From positions 2,914,001 through 2,978,000 of the forward strand of contig NZ_CP067412.1 in NCBI RefSeq assembly GCF_023375815.1: DNA of 64,000 nucleotides, written 5' to 3'. The notes under the pieces were generated by a model. It was not told the origin of the DNA. It searched no databases and was given only the letters and a program-made list of their open reading frames with translations. A program made the position numbers and the translations under genes. The DNA is from Pseudomonas sp. HS6 (GTDB lineage: Bacteria > Pseudomonadota > Gammaproteobacteria > Pseudomonadales > Pseudomonadaceae). Positions 33,148 through 41,904 of the stretch are shown here, piece by piece. Every line of letters starts with the position of its first letter. The first letter of the stretch is position 1.

Positions 33148-33630
33148 TCACGCAGATTGATCGGACTTGACTGAAGCTTAGTCGGTGGTTGGCGCGGGTG
33201 AAAAAATTGTGAAGCCACGACCCTGAACAAATCTGCAAATCCGTCTGCCACTTTGCGGGGGGCAATCGCAAGCCCGAAAAGGCCGGAACAGAGCGGTCCT
33301 GAGGTCAATGCGACTTGGGTGGGGGCATGACGCTGCACCATTGCTGTGCAATACTCCGCGCCCATTTCGGTAGTGAAAAATCGGGTGTTTTCAGGAGTGT
33401 TTGTCTCGAAAACGCGATTGATAGCGATAGTTGTCGCTGAATGTCGCGCCTTTTAGAGTGAAATATCCTGCTGGAAGCTTTTTATACTGCCAGCCCCGCT
33501 GATCCTCCAGGTCTGGCCCTGAAGGACGCATCTGCCCACGAGGCAGGCGCGGTGTCGGGAAGCCAAGGCCTATCGGTCGACGCTTCGACACACGGTGGTC
33601 TATCCAATAACAAGACGAGGATGTCCCCAA
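33148..33630. promoter_or_regulatory. Divergent intergenic region between the PBP-like gene and the permease
   Basis: No supported gene lies in these 483 bases. A TATACT hexamer at 33483-33488 could serve as a -10 box for the permease, although no good -35 is evident. The leftward frames here are tails of shadows from inside the permease gene. Confidence 0.4.
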
Positions 33631-35049
33631 ATGCCAACAGGCAATCACCTGCCTCATGGCGAGACCGCTCAAGGCGGCCCGCTCAAACGCGAACTCGGCG
33701 AACGGCACATTCGCCTGATGGCGCTCGGCGCCTGTATCGGTGTCGGTCTGTTCCTGGGTTCGGCCAAGGCCATCGAAATGGCCGGCCCGGCGATCATGCT
33801 TTCGTACATCATCGGTGGTCTGGCGATCCTGGTGATCATGCGCGCCCTCGGCGAGATGGCCGTGCACAACCCGGTGGCCGGCTCCTTCAGCCGCTACGCA
33901 CAGGATTATCTCGGCCCATTGGCAGGGTTTCTCACCGGCTGGAACTACTGGTTCCTGTGGCTGGTGACCTGCGTTGCCGAAATCACGGCGGTGGCGGTGT
34001 ACATGGGCATCTGGTTCCCCGATGTGCCGCGCTGGATCTGGGCGCTGGCGGCGCTGGTCAGCATGGGCTCGATCAACCTGATCGCGGTGAAGGCTTTCGG
34101 TGAGTTCGAGTTCTGGTTCGCCCTGATCAAGATCGTCACCATCATCGCCATGGTGCTCGGCGGCATCGGCATCATTGCCTTCGGTTTCGGCAACGACGGT
34201 GTGGCGCTGGGGATTTCCAACCTGTGGGCCCACGGCGGCTTCATGCCCAACGGCGTGACGGGCGTGTTGATGTCCCTGCAAATGGTGATGTTCGCCTACC
34301 TCGGTGTGGAAATGATCGGCCTGACCGCCGGTGAAGCGAAGAACCCTCAGAAGACCATCCCGAATGCGATCGGCTCGGTGTTCTGGCGGATCCTGCTGTT
34401 CTACGTCGGCGCACTGTTCGTGATCCTGTCGATCTACCCGTGGAATGAAATCGGCACTCAGGGCAGTCCGTTTGTGATGACCTTCGAGCGTCTGGGCATC
34501 AAGACCGCCGCCGGCATCATCAACTTCGTGGTGATCACCGCAGCGCTGTCGTCGTGCAACGGTGGCATCTTCAGCACCGGGCGCATGCTCTACAGCCTGG
34601 CGCAGAACGGTCAGGCGCCGGCCGGCTTCGCCAAGACCTCCAACGGCGTGCCGCGTCGGGCGTTACTGCTGTCGATCTTCGCGCTGCTGCTGGGCGTGCT
34701 GCTCAACTATCTGGTACCGGAAAAAGTCTTCGTCTGGGTGACCTCGATCGCCACCTTCGGCGCCATCTGGACCTGGGTGATGATCCTGCTGGCACAGCTC
34801 AAATTCCGCAAAGGCCTGAGCGCCTCTGAACGGGCCGGCCTGAAGTACAAGATGTGGCTGTTCCCGGTCAGCTCGTATCTGGCGCTGGCGTTCCTGGTGC
34901 TGGTGGTTGGCCTGATGGCTTACTTCCCGGACACTCGCGTGGCGCTGTATGTCGGCCCGGCATTTCTGGTGCTGCTGACCGTTTTGTTCTATGTGTTCAA
35001 GCTGCAGCCGAGCGATGCGTCCCAGGGCGCGGTGCGTTCGGCTTCGTAA
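33631..35049 (+). CDS. Amino-acid permease of the AAT family (ProY/AroP-like)
   Basis: A 472-residue cytoplasmic-membrane proton symporter with about 12 helices. The start at 33631 (MPTGNHLPHG) has GAGG 10 bases upstream; an ATG at 33595 would add 12 residues. Family signatures are strong: LGERHIRLMALGACIGVGLFLGS, with the GxG turn of helix 1, GPAIMLSYIIGG, MRALGEMAVHNPVAGSFSRYA, and the FAYLGVEMIGLTAGEAKNPQ motif in helix 6. It is closest in pattern to E. coli ProY among those I know, with shared NLWAHGGF-like and SIYPWNEIGTQGSPFV stretches. The substrate is uncertain (proline, histidine or aromatic amino acids). It is a single gene closed by a strong terminator. Confidence 0.88.
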   Translation: MPTGNHLPHGETAQGGPLKRELGERHIRLMALGACIGVGLFLGSAKAIEMAGPAIMLSYIIGGLAILVIMRALGEMAVHNPVAGSFSRYAQDYLGPLAGFLTGWNYWFLWLVTCVAEITAVAVYMGIWFPDVPRWIWALAALVSMGSINLIAVKAFGEFEFWFALIKIVTIIAMVLGGIGIIAFGFGNDGVALGISNLWAHGGFMPNGVTGVLMSLQMVMFAYLGVEMIGLTAGEAKNPQKTIPNAIGSVFWRILLFYVGALFVILSIYPWNEIGTQGSPFVMTFERLGIKTAAGIINFVVITAALSSCNGGIFSTGRMLYSLAQNGQAPAGFAKTSNGVPRRALLLSIFALLLGVLLNYLVPEKVFVWVTSIATFGAIWTWVMILLAQLKFRKGLSASERAGLKYKMWLFPVSSYLALAFLVLVVGLMAYFPDTRVALYVGPAFLVLLTVLFYVFKLQPSDASQGAVRSAS

Positions 35050-35070
35050 TTCGTTGTTGCTGAAACTTGA

Positions 35071-35100
35071 AAGCCCCGGTCGAAAGTCCGGGGCTTTTTC
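35071..35100 (+). terminator. Intrinsic terminator of the permease gene
   Basis: AAAGCCCCGG and CCGGGGCTTT form a 10-bp stem around TCGAAAGT, followed by TTC. It lies 21 bases after the stop codon. Confidence 0.92.
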
Positions 35101-35220
35101 GTGGGTGCGAGGTTGATGCCGCTGGTCTGAAAGCGCCGCAAAAAACGACTTCTGATTCAGAGTCATGTTCGAAGGTTTATCTACGTTGTTTCCAGCGCAG
35201 CCGTGATCAGAGGCTCAGGT

Positions 35221-36726
35221 ATGAGGATCAGCGATTTTCTCGTACGAGAACTCGGCCGCCGTCAGGTCGTGCTGTTTTTCCTGCTCGCCACGATGCTGTA
35301 TATCCTGCCGCTGATCCTCGCCGACTTCCCCTACATCGACGACAACTGGCGCACCCTGGCCGCCGGCAATGTCTGGACCGGGCAGGGGCGGTTGTTCATG
35401 GACTGGCTGTATAAAGCGCTGACGTTCACTGGCGCTGCGCCGAACATCTTTCCCTTGCCGCTGTTGCTCGCCACGCTGGCCATGTCATTGGCCCTGACTC
35501 GCCTGACCTTTCACTATTTCCCCGAACCGACCCTGGCCTGTTGTCTGGTGCCGTTGCCGCTCTGGTACAACCCGTTCCTGTTGCAGAACCTGTCCTATCA
35601 GTACGACGGGGCCGGCATGGCCCTGAGTCTTGTGGCGGTGATCTACGCGATCACTTTTTGCGGTACTTCGCGCATTCAGCGATGGCTGGTGCCTTCGGTG
35701 TTGCTGGCGCTGGCGATCGGGCTGTATCAGATCAGTCTCAATGTGTTTCTCGGGCTGTGTTGTGTGGAGTTGCTGAGGATTGTTCATCGGCGAGTGCCGT
35801 GGGCGGAGTTCAGGTGCCGGTCGGGCTGGAGGCTGGCGCAACTGGTGCTGGGGGTGTTGATCTATGCGGTCACGGCCTATCCGTTCACGGAATCCGGGCG
35901 TACGGAACTGCTCAACGGTAGCGCTGATCCGCTGTTGCAGATCGGCATCAATTTCCGCCGCGTGATGGAGAAGGTTGCGCTGCTGTTTCATGGCGGCTAC
36001 GCAACGGTGTTCGTTGTGTTGGTGCTGTGTGCTCTATTCGGCTGCGTGCTGTTGGGACGGCAGATTCGCCTGCGCGATGAATCCACCGCACAAGGTTTGC
36101 TCTTGGGCTTTATCTGCCTGCTGACGCTGCCGTTGATTGTGCTGCTGGTGCCGGGCATGACGCTGTTGTTTCGCGATTTCAACGAAGGTGCGCGAACCCT
36201 GATGGGGTTCGGCGTGCTGCTGATGTTGCTGTTCTATCTGGCCTATGTCGGATTGAAGTCGCTGCACTCGCGATGGCCCTTGTTGTTGGCAATTCCGCTT
36301 CTGGCAACGTTATCGCTGTCCTTCGCTTACGGGCGGGTGTTGATGATGGAAAAAACCTTCGCCAATAGCGCCCTGTACAGCCTCAGCCAGGACATTTCCT
36401 CCCATCGCGAACTGCGCGAAGCCAAACGGATTTACCTGTCAGTCGCTTACTCTGACCGTTGGCTAGCGGGTGCGGAAGGCACGTTCAAACAGCTGCCGGT
36501 GCTGCGCTACTTGCTGAACATCGACTACTTCATGCTTGCGGAAAACCTGCCGTCGGCCGGCATCACCAACGTGGTCGCAGAGCGCGAACGGCGCAACGCC
36601 ACCCGCGTCGGCTATCAGGGGTTTCCAGCCTTGGTGGATCGACTCTATTACCGCATCTACCTGATCGGCAATTACGGTTTCATCGTCATGAAAGAGCCGC
36701 CCCATGGCAGGCTCTTGAGATGGTGA
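35221..36726 (+). CDS. Polytopic membrane glucosyltransferase-domain protein (GtrII-like)
   Basis: A 501-residue protein with roughly ten membrane helices and a C-terminal soluble tail. The start at 35221 (MRISDFLVREL) follows AGAGG by 10 bases. After helix 1, LADFPYIDDNWRTLA places two aspartates just outside the membrane, as in GT-C glycosyltransferases of the GtrII/Glucos_trans_II family. The LYQISLNVFLG and FFRDFNEGARTL-like segments agree. Such enzymes move glucose from a lipid carrier (undecaprenyl phosphate) onto O-antigen or other surface glycans. The usual partners GtrA and GtrB are not adjacent, so the donor-making genes must be elsewhere if this model is right. The low-hydrophobicity tail (residues 400-501) is the likely acceptor-binding part. 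Confidence 0.72.
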   Translation: MRISDFLVRELGRRQVVLFFLLATMLYILPLILADFPYIDDNWRTLAAGNVWTGQGRLFMDWLYKALTFTGAAPNIFPLPLLLATLAMSLALTRLTFHYFPEPTLACCLVPLPLWYNPFLLQNLSYQYDGAGMALSLVAVIYAITFCGTSRIQRWLVPSVLLALAIGLYQISLNVFLGLCCVELLRIVHRRVPWAEFRCRSGWRLAQLVLGVLIYAVTAYPFTESGRTELLNGSADPLLQIGINFRRVMEKVALLFHGGYATVFVVLVLCALFGCVLLGRQIRLRDESTAQGLLLGFICLLTLPLIVLLVPGMTLLFRDFNEGARTLMGFGVLLMLLFYLAYVGLKSLHSRWPLLLAIPLLATLSLSFAYGRVLMMEKTFANSALYSLSQDISSHRELREAKRIYLSVAYSDRWLAGAEGTFKQLPVLRYLLNIDYFMLAENLPSAGITNVVAERERRNATRVGYQGFPALVDRLYYRIYLIGNYGFIVMKEPPHGRLLRW

Positions 36727-36758
36727 TTATCCGAAGTGCCATGCCCTGAGCGTTAGCG

Positions 36759-38378
36759 CTAGGCAGCCGCGATGTCCTGCGGCTCAAAACTGTCCGCCCG
36801 CGCCATCTGCCACATCCGCGAATAGAACTCGCCGTTCACTTCCCCGGTGAGCAACTCCCCCGGTTTCAGGAACACGTGTAGCTGCGAGAACAGTTTGATC
36901 TCGGTCGCCGACATGCGCCGTACCAAATGCTTGGCCGACAGTTGCGACGGATGTTCGAGACCGGCGGCGGCGAGCATTTCCGCCAGTGCCTTCAATGTAT
37001 TGCGGTGGAAGTTGTAGACCCGCTGGGCCTTGTCCGGCACCACCAGCGCGCGCTGGCGCAGGTTGTCCTGGGTGGCGACGCCGGTCGGGCATTTGTTGGT
37101 GTGGCAGCTTTGCGACTGGATGCAGCCGATGGCGAACATGAAGCCGCGCGCCGAGTTGGCCCAGTCGGCGCCGATGGCCAGCACGCTGGCGATGTCGAAG
37201 GCGCTGACGATCTTGCCGCTGGCGCCGAGCTTGATCTTGTCCCGCAGATTCAGGCCCACAAGCGTGTTGTGCACGAACAGCAGACCTTCGCGCATCGGCA
37301 CGCCGATGTGATCGGTGAACTCCACCGGCGCAGCGCCGGTGCCGCCTTCCTTGCCGTCGACCACGATGAAGTCCGGGAGGATGCCGGTTTCCAGCATCGC
37401 CTTGGCGATGCCCATGAACTCCCACGGATGGCCGAGGCAGAACTTGAAACCCACCGGTTTGCCGCCGGACAGTTCACGCAGTTGCTGGATGAAATGCATC
37501 ATCTCGATCGGCGTGGAGAATGCGCTGTGTCGGGACGGCGAGATGCAGTCTTCGCCCATGGAAATGCCGCGGGTGTCGGCGATTTCCTGAGTGACTTTGT
37601 GCTTGGGCAGAATCCCGCCGTGGCCGGGTTTGGCACCCTGACTCATCTTGATTTCGATCATCCGCACTTGCGGAGTCTGCGCCTGGGCGGCAAAGCGCTC
37701 CGGGTCGAAACGGCCGTCGCTGGTGCGGCAGCCGAAGTAGCCGCTGCCCAGTTCCCAGGTCAGGTCGCCGCCGTTTTCTCGGTGATAGGGGCTGATGCTG
37801 CCTTCGCCGGTGTCGTGGGCGAAGTTGCCGAGTTTGGCGCCCTGGTTCAGCGCACGGATGGCGTTGGCGCTGAGGGAGCCAAAACTCATGGCCGAGATGT
37901 TGAACACCGACGCCGAATACGGCTGAGTGCATTGCGGACCACCGACGGTGACGCGGAAGCTGTTCGGATCGCTCAACGGCGCTGGACGCATCGAGTGGCC
38001 GATGAACTCGAAACCGGATTGATAGACGTCGATCAGCGTGCCGAACGGTTTGTCGGCGCTTTCGTTCTTGGCCCGTGAGTACACCAGCGAACGCTGGGCG
38101 CGGGAGAAGGGCAGGGCGTCGCTGTCGGATTCCAGCAGGTACTGGCGGATTTCCGGGCGAATCCCCTCGACCAGATAACGGATGTTGCCCAGGATCGGGT
38201 AGTTGCGGCGCACCGCGTGGGGGCTCTGCATCAGGTCGAACAGACCGATCAGGCTCAGCACCCCGGTGACGGCGGTGATCGGCCACAGCCAGTCATGGTC
38301 GAGAAAAGGCAGGCTGGCGAGGGTAAAAATCACGCAGACGGCAAAGAATGCGTAGCGGCTCAGGAGTGACAGGCTCAT
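36759..38378 (-). CDS. Membrane-anchored FMN-binding glutamate synthase-family protein (GltB2-like)
   Basis: A 539-residue protein with one or two N-terminal membrane helices (LSRYAFFAVCVIFTLASLPF; LWPITAVTGVLSLIGLF), followed by the FMN-binding (beta/alpha)8 domain of glutamate synthase. Visible signatures are NISAMSFGSLSANAIRALN, the substrate-binding DTGEGSISPYHRENGGDL, MSQGAKPGHGGILPKHKV, VVDGKEGGTGAAPVEF, and the 3Fe-4S cysteines in GCIQSQSCHTNKCPTGVA (C-x5-C-x4-C). It lacks the amidotransferase domain of real GltB, so it does not use glutamine in the usual way. Homologues occur widely in Proteobacteria as stand-alone enzymes of unknown reaction. A REP pair separates it from the upstream LuxR gene. 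Confidence 0.88.
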   Translation of the reverse strand: MSLSLLSRYAFFAVCVIFTLASLPFLDHDWLWPITAVTGVLSLIGLFDLMQSPHAVRRNYPILGNIRYLVEGIRPEIRQYLLESDSDALPFSRAQRSLVYSRAKNESADKPFGTLIDVYQSGFEFIGHSMRPAPLSDPNSFRVTVGGPQCTQPYSASVFNISAMSFGSLSANAIRALNQGAKLGNFAHDTGEGSISPYHRENGGDLTWELGSGYFGCRTSDGRFDPERFAAQAQTPQVRMIEIKMSQGAKPGHGGILPKHKVTQEIADTRGISMGEDCISPSRHSAFSTPIEMMHFIQQLRELSGGKPVGFKFCLGHPWEFMGIAKAMLETGILPDFIVVDGKEGGTGAAPVEFTDHIGVPMREGLLFVHNTLVGLNLRDKIKLGASGKIVSAFDIASVLAIGADWANSARGFMFAIGCIQSQSCHTNKCPTGVATQDNLRQRALVVPDKAQRVYNFHRNTLKALAEMLAAAGLEHPSQLSAKHLVRRMSATEIKLFSQLHVFLKPGELLTGEVNGEFYSRMWQMARADSFEPQDIAAA

Positions 38379-38423
38379 ACGGTTTCCTTGGTTCGGACTC
38401 GGATTGTTCAGCGCCGCAGATCC

Positions 38424-38513
38424 TGTGGGAGCGAGCTTGCTCGCGAAAGGGCCGTCATGTCAGACATGTATGTTGGCTGGCCCACCGCTATCGCGAGCAA
38501 GCTCGCTCCCACA
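38424..38513. repeat. Paired REP element, GTGGGAGCGAGCTTGCTCGCGA type
   Basis: Arms TGTGGGAGCGAGCTTGCTCG (from 38424) and CGAGCAAGCTCGCTCCCACA (to 38513) are inverted around a short spacer. The core differs from that of the pairs at 2665 and 13400 (GCGAGCTTGCTCGC versus GCTGGCTTGCCAGC), so at least two REP families are active in this genome. Confidence 0.92.
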
Positions 38514-38533
38514 GAAAAGCGCACAGCGCTGTA

Positions 38534-39334
38534 TCAGGCGTTCTGCGCCTGCAGAAAGATCGAAAACAGCTCCGACTGGGACTTGATCCCCAGCTTGCTG
38601 TACATGTGTTTCTTATGGACTTTCACGGTTTCAACAGAGATTTCCAGCTTACGGGCGATTTCTTTACTGGAGCAACCGCTGAGCATCAAACGCCCGACAT
38701 CCAGTTCCCGGGCGGTCAGTTGCGCGCCCTTGAGTTGCTGCACCGACGCTTCGAGCTGCACCCGCCAATCCGGTTGCGCCGGCGATGGGGCGAGGGCGAC
38801 GATTTCATTGATCTCGTAGGGCAGACGCTGGCGCAACAGGCCGAGCACCCATGGCTGGATCAACGACAGTAGGGCAATCTGCTCGCCGCTGAAGCGCTGC
38901 TTGCTGCCCAGGGACAGGCACAGTGTGCGGTCGCCTTCGAGCTGGCAATTGAACTGGATTTCATCGGCCACCACATTCAGACGAAAGTATCGCTGGTAAT
39001 ACTCGGTCAGCTCGAAATGCTCCGGCGCGACCTCCGACAGGCGATACAACCCGGTGCGCGATTGTTCGCGGCAGGCGATGTAGAACGGGTCGAGCAGGTA
39101 CAACCCGCGCAGATAATCCTGGAACAACTGGTCGGGACTGCCGTCTTCGCCCGGGCATTCGGCGAACACCTGCGGGTGGCGGTCGGCACTGAACAGCAGC
39201 GCCACCCAGCTATCGAACGGCACGTACTGGTCGAGCAGACGCACCAGTTGCGCCCAGAAATTCGGCCTGTCGAGGGCGTCGATCAACTGCCCGACGGCGC
39301 GGTGCCAGGTGATGTCGTCAAACGAAAGAGTCAT
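38534..39334 (-). CDS. LuxR-type (GerE helix-turn-helix) transcription regulator
   Basis: A 266-residue regulator. The C-terminal 65 residues form a GerE/LuxR DNA-binding domain: GAQLTARELDVGRLMLSGCSS, then KEIARKLEISVETVKVHKKH with the recognition helix, and MYSKLGIKSQSELFSIFL. The N-terminal 190 residues (WHRAVGQLIDALDRPNFWAQ...; FDSWVALLFSADRHP) show no quorum-sensing autoinducer domain that I recognise and may bind another small ligand. It is divergent from a nitrilase-fold amidohydrolase and an APC permease, with 125 bases between starts. This suggests that it regulates the uptake and cleavage of an amide or nitrile substrate. Confidence 0.85.
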   Translation of the reverse strand: MTLSFDDITWHRAVGQLIDALDRPNFWAQLVRLLDQYVPFDSWVALLFSADRHPQVFAECPGEDGSPDQLFQDYLRGLYLLDPFYIACREQSRTGLYRLSEVAPEHFELTEYYQRYFRLNVVADEIQFNCQLEGDRTLCLSLGSKQRFSGEQIALLSLIQPWVLGLLRQRLPYEINEIVALAPSPAQPDWRVQLEASVQQLKGAQLTARELDVGRLMLSGCSSKEIARKLEISVETVKVHKKHMYSKLGIKSQSELFSIFLQAQNA

Positions 39335-39459
39335 GCCTCTACCCCTATCGGGTTACCCCGGCCGCGTAATTCCCTGGCCAGTCGAATGCGAAGCATACTG
39401 GCCCACAGACAGCCGCCGGGCAATCTTTCGGCGCCCCGCGCTCATAACAAGGACTCCCC

Positions 39460-40281
39460 ATGAAAGTCGAACTCGCCCAACTGGCGGGCCGTGACAAAGA
39501 CACGGCGTACAACCTCGAACGCGCCCTGGCGGCGATTGCCGCGTGCCCGGCCGATACGCAACTGATCGTGTTCCCCGAGACCCACCTGATGGGCTTTCCG
39601 ACCGCTGACACCGTGGCGCAGATCGCCGAGCCGGTAGACGGCCCGACCGTCAGCGCGATACAGGCCGCTGCCCGCGAACGCAACATCGCCGTGGTGATCG
39701 GCATGGCCGAGAACGACAGCGGCCGTTTCTACAACACCACGCTGCTGATCTCCCCCGAAGGCATCGCCCTGAAATACCGCAAGACCCACCTCTGGGCGTC
39801 CGATCGCGGCGTGTTCGAAGCCGGCGACCGTTACGCCACGTGCCTGTGGAACGGCGTGCGGGTCGGCCTGCTGATCTGCTACGACATCGAGTTCCCGGAG
39901 TCGGCCCGTGCCCTGGCGCAACTGGGCGCGGAGTTGCTGATCGTCACCAACGGCAACATGGACCCGTACGGGCCGACCCACCGCACCGCGATCATGGCCC
40001 GGGCCCAGGAAAACCAGGCGTTTGCGCTGATGGTCAATCGCGTGGACGCGGGGGATGACGGGTTGATGTTCGCCGGCGGCAGTGCGCTGGTGGATCCGCT
40101 GGGCGCGGTGCTGTTCGAGGCCGGGCGTGAGGAGGGGCGGTTCAGCGTTGAGCTGGATTTTGACCAGTTGGCGCTGGCGCGCAAGGATTACCGGTATCTG
40201 GATGATCAGCGGTTGAGGTTGCCGGGGGAGGTGGTGGAGCGGGACTGTGGTGTTCGGGAGCTTTTGATTCCTGCCCGTTGA
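39460..40281 (+). CDS. Carbon-nitrogen hydrolase (nitrilase superfamily amidase)
   Basis: A 273-residue enzyme with the catalytic Glu-Lys-Cys triad of the superfamily: E in LIVFPETHLMGF (about residue 41), K in LKYRKTHLW (about 108) and C in VGLLICYDIEFPESAR (about 146). The sequence and length (about 270 residues) fit the omega-amidase/aliphatic-amidase-like branches rather than true nitrilases, which are longer. The substrate is not predictable. It has a good position behind the divergent LuxR regulator and 285 bases ahead of an APC-family permease, which could import its substrate. Dispersed repeats fill the space before the permease. Confidence 0.88.
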   Translation: MKVELAQLAGRDKDTAYNLERALAAIAACPADTQLIVFPETHLMGFPTADTVAQIAEPVDGPTVSAIQAAARERNIAVVIGMAENDSGRFYNTTLLISPEGIALKYRKTHLWASDRGVFEAGDRYATCLWNGVRVGLLICYDIEFPESARALAQLGAELLIVTNGNMDPYGPTHRTAIMARAQENQAFALMVNRVDAGDDGLMFAGGSALVDPLGAVLFEAGREEGRFSVELDFDQLALARKDYRYLDDQRLRLPGEVVERDCGVRELLIPAR

Positions 40282-40288
40282 TCGCTGT

Positions 40289-40446
40289 CCTCACCCTAAC
40301 CCTCTCCCAGAGGGAGAGGGGACTGACCGGGTCGCTCATTCGATGTACGCCGACCTGAAAAACCGAGTGAACTCAGAATTTTGAACTGCATGAAGATCTG
40401 CTCCCTTTCCCCCTCTCCCCACTGGGGAGAGGGTTGGGGTGAGGGG
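40289..40446 (+). repeat. Dispersed intergenic repeat, copy B (two terminal palindromes)
   Basis: It begins CCTCACCCTAACCCTCTCCC with an AGAGGGAGAGGGG palindrome and ends CCCTCTCCCCACTGGGGAGAGG then GTTGGGGTGAGGGG, so the two ends are inverted relative to each other. The interior carries ACTGACCGGGTCGC, TGTACGCCGAC and ACCGAGTGAACTC. It is the complete form of the repeat truncated at 9931-10052. Confidence 0.8.
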
Positions 40447-40566
40447 TGGATTTTGACTTTGACGCACCTTTAAGCCTTACCCAAAAAATAACAACGCAAA
40501 AAACCCGAAACATTCGCCGAACTCGGCCTCTGCCATAAATCCAATAAAATCCGGAGTAAGTCGCCC

Positions 40567-41892
40567 ATGGCTCGTTTGCAACGCACCCTTTCGCTAGGGT
40601 CGGTGGTGCTGTTCGGCATCGCCTACATGACGCCGATCATTGTCCTCGGCACGTTCGGCATCCTCGCCCAGTCCACCGCCGGCATGGTGCCCGCTGCGTA
40701 TCTGGCGGCGCTGGTGGCGATGTTTTTCACCGCCATGAGCTACGGGCGCATGGCCGCCGCGTTCCCGGTGGCCGGGTCGGCCTACAGCTACGTGCGCAAG
40801 GCCATCAGCCCGAAACTCGGCTTTATCGCCGGTTGGGCGGTGCTGCTCGATTACCTGTTTTTGCCGATGGCGATCTGGCTGATCGGCGCCGCGTACCTCG
40901 CTTCGGCCTTCCCGTCGATTCCGCAGTGGATCTGGGTGCTGGCGTTCATCGGCATCACCAGTGCGATCAACGTCATCGGTCTGAAACTGGCCAACGGCAT
41001 CAACGCCTTGCTGATGCTGGTGCAGTTTCTGGTACTGATCGCCTTCGTCGCCCTGTGCGTGCATTACATCGGCGGTGATGCCAGCACGCCGTTGTGGTCG
41101 ATCAAACCGTTCTTCAACGGCGACATGCAGATGCCGTTGATCATGAGTGGCGCGGCCATCGCCTGCTACTCGTTCCTCGGTTTCGATGCGGTCAGCACCT
41201 TGACCGAAGAAACCCGCGATCCACGCCGCACCATCCCTCGGGCAATCATGTTGATCACCCTGATCGGCGGGCTGATTTTCGTTGGCGTGTCGTACTTCGT
41301 GCAGATCGCGCATCCGTCGTTCCAGTTCGACAATGTCGACTCGGCAGCCTACGAAATTGCGCGCAACATCGGTGGTGACCTGTTCGTCTCGATCTTCCTC
41401 ATCGGCCTGATCGTCGGTCAGTTCGCTTCGGGTCTGTCCGCCCAGGCCAGCGGTTCGCGGCTGTTGTTTGCGATGGGCCGTGACGGCGTGTTGCCCAAGT
41501 CGTTCTTCGGCACCTTGCACGAGCGCTTCGGCACACCGGTCAACAGCATCTTGCTCTGCGCGGTGGTGGCGTTACTGGCGCTGAAACTCGATGTGACCAC
41601 GTCGACCTCGTTCATCAACTTCGGCGCTTTCCTGGCGTTCAGCCTGGTCAACCTGTCGGTGATCTTCCATTACTGGATTGGCGGCGAGAAGAAAGGCCTG
41701 CGCGAGCTGGTGCTGTTTCTGGTCTTCCCGTTCATCGGCCTGGTTGCGGACTTGTGGCTGATGGTCAGCCTTGATCACCTCGCGGTGTATCTGGGTCTGA
41801 GCTGGCTGGCAATTGGCGTGGTGTATCTGGCGGTGCTGACCGGCGGTTTCCGTCGCCAGCCACCGGAAATGGATTTCCAGGAGGCGACCTGA
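40567..41892 (+). CDS. APC-family amino-acid/polyamine-type permease
   Basis: A 441-residue transporter with 12 predicted helices. GGAGTAAG precedes the ATG by 8 bases. It opens RTLSLGSVVLFGIAYMTPIIVLGTFG, the helix 1 motif of the APC superfamily, and includes GRMAAAFPVAGSAYSYVRKAISPKLGF, in which the AFPVAGSAYSY stretch is typical of YhdG/PuuP-like permeases. The helix 6 element SFLGFDAVSTLTEETRDPRRTIPRA is also conserved. Its likely substrate is an amino acid, polyamine or amide compound handled by the nitrilase-fold enzyme upstream, as inferred from gene order only. It converges on the signalling operon with a 12-base gap, and no terminator is evident. Confidence 0.86.
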   Translation: MARLQRTLSLGSVVLFGIAYMTPIIVLGTFGILAQSTAGMVPAAYLAALVAMFFTAMSYGRMAAAFPVAGSAYSYVRKAISPKLGFIAGWAVLLDYLFLPMAIWLIGAAYLASAFPSIPQWIWVLAFIGITSAINVIGLKLANGINALLMLVQFLVLIAFVALCVHYIGGDASTPLWSIKPFFNGDMQMPLIMSGAAIACYSFLGFDAVSTLTEETRDPRRTIPRAIMLITLIGGLIFVGVSYFVQIAHPSFQFDNVDSAAYEIARNIGGDLFVSIFLIGLIVGQFASGLSAQASGSRLLFAMGRDGVLPKSFFGTLHERFGTPVNSILLCAVVALLALKLDVTTSTSFINFGAFLAFSLVNLSVIFHYWIGGEKKGLRELVLFLVFPFIGLVADLWLMVSLDHLAVYLGLSWLAIGVVYLAVLTGGFRRQPPEMDFQEAT

Positions 41893-41904
41893 TCTGACCT
41901 GACA

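Noticed and set aside
30379..33174. 931-codon open frame opposite the PBP-like gene
   Set aside because: Same reason: it mirrors a gene with all catalytic motifs and has no recognisable domain.
33460..33500. Sigma-54 type promoter upstream of the permease
   Set aside because: No GG-N10-GC arrangement matching the consensus could be found; only a TATACT box is visible.
33391..34281. His/Asp-rich 296-codon frame suggesting a metal-binding protein
   Set aside because: It is antisense to the N-terminal half of the amino-acid permease; the His richness comes from reverse reading of hydrophobic codons.
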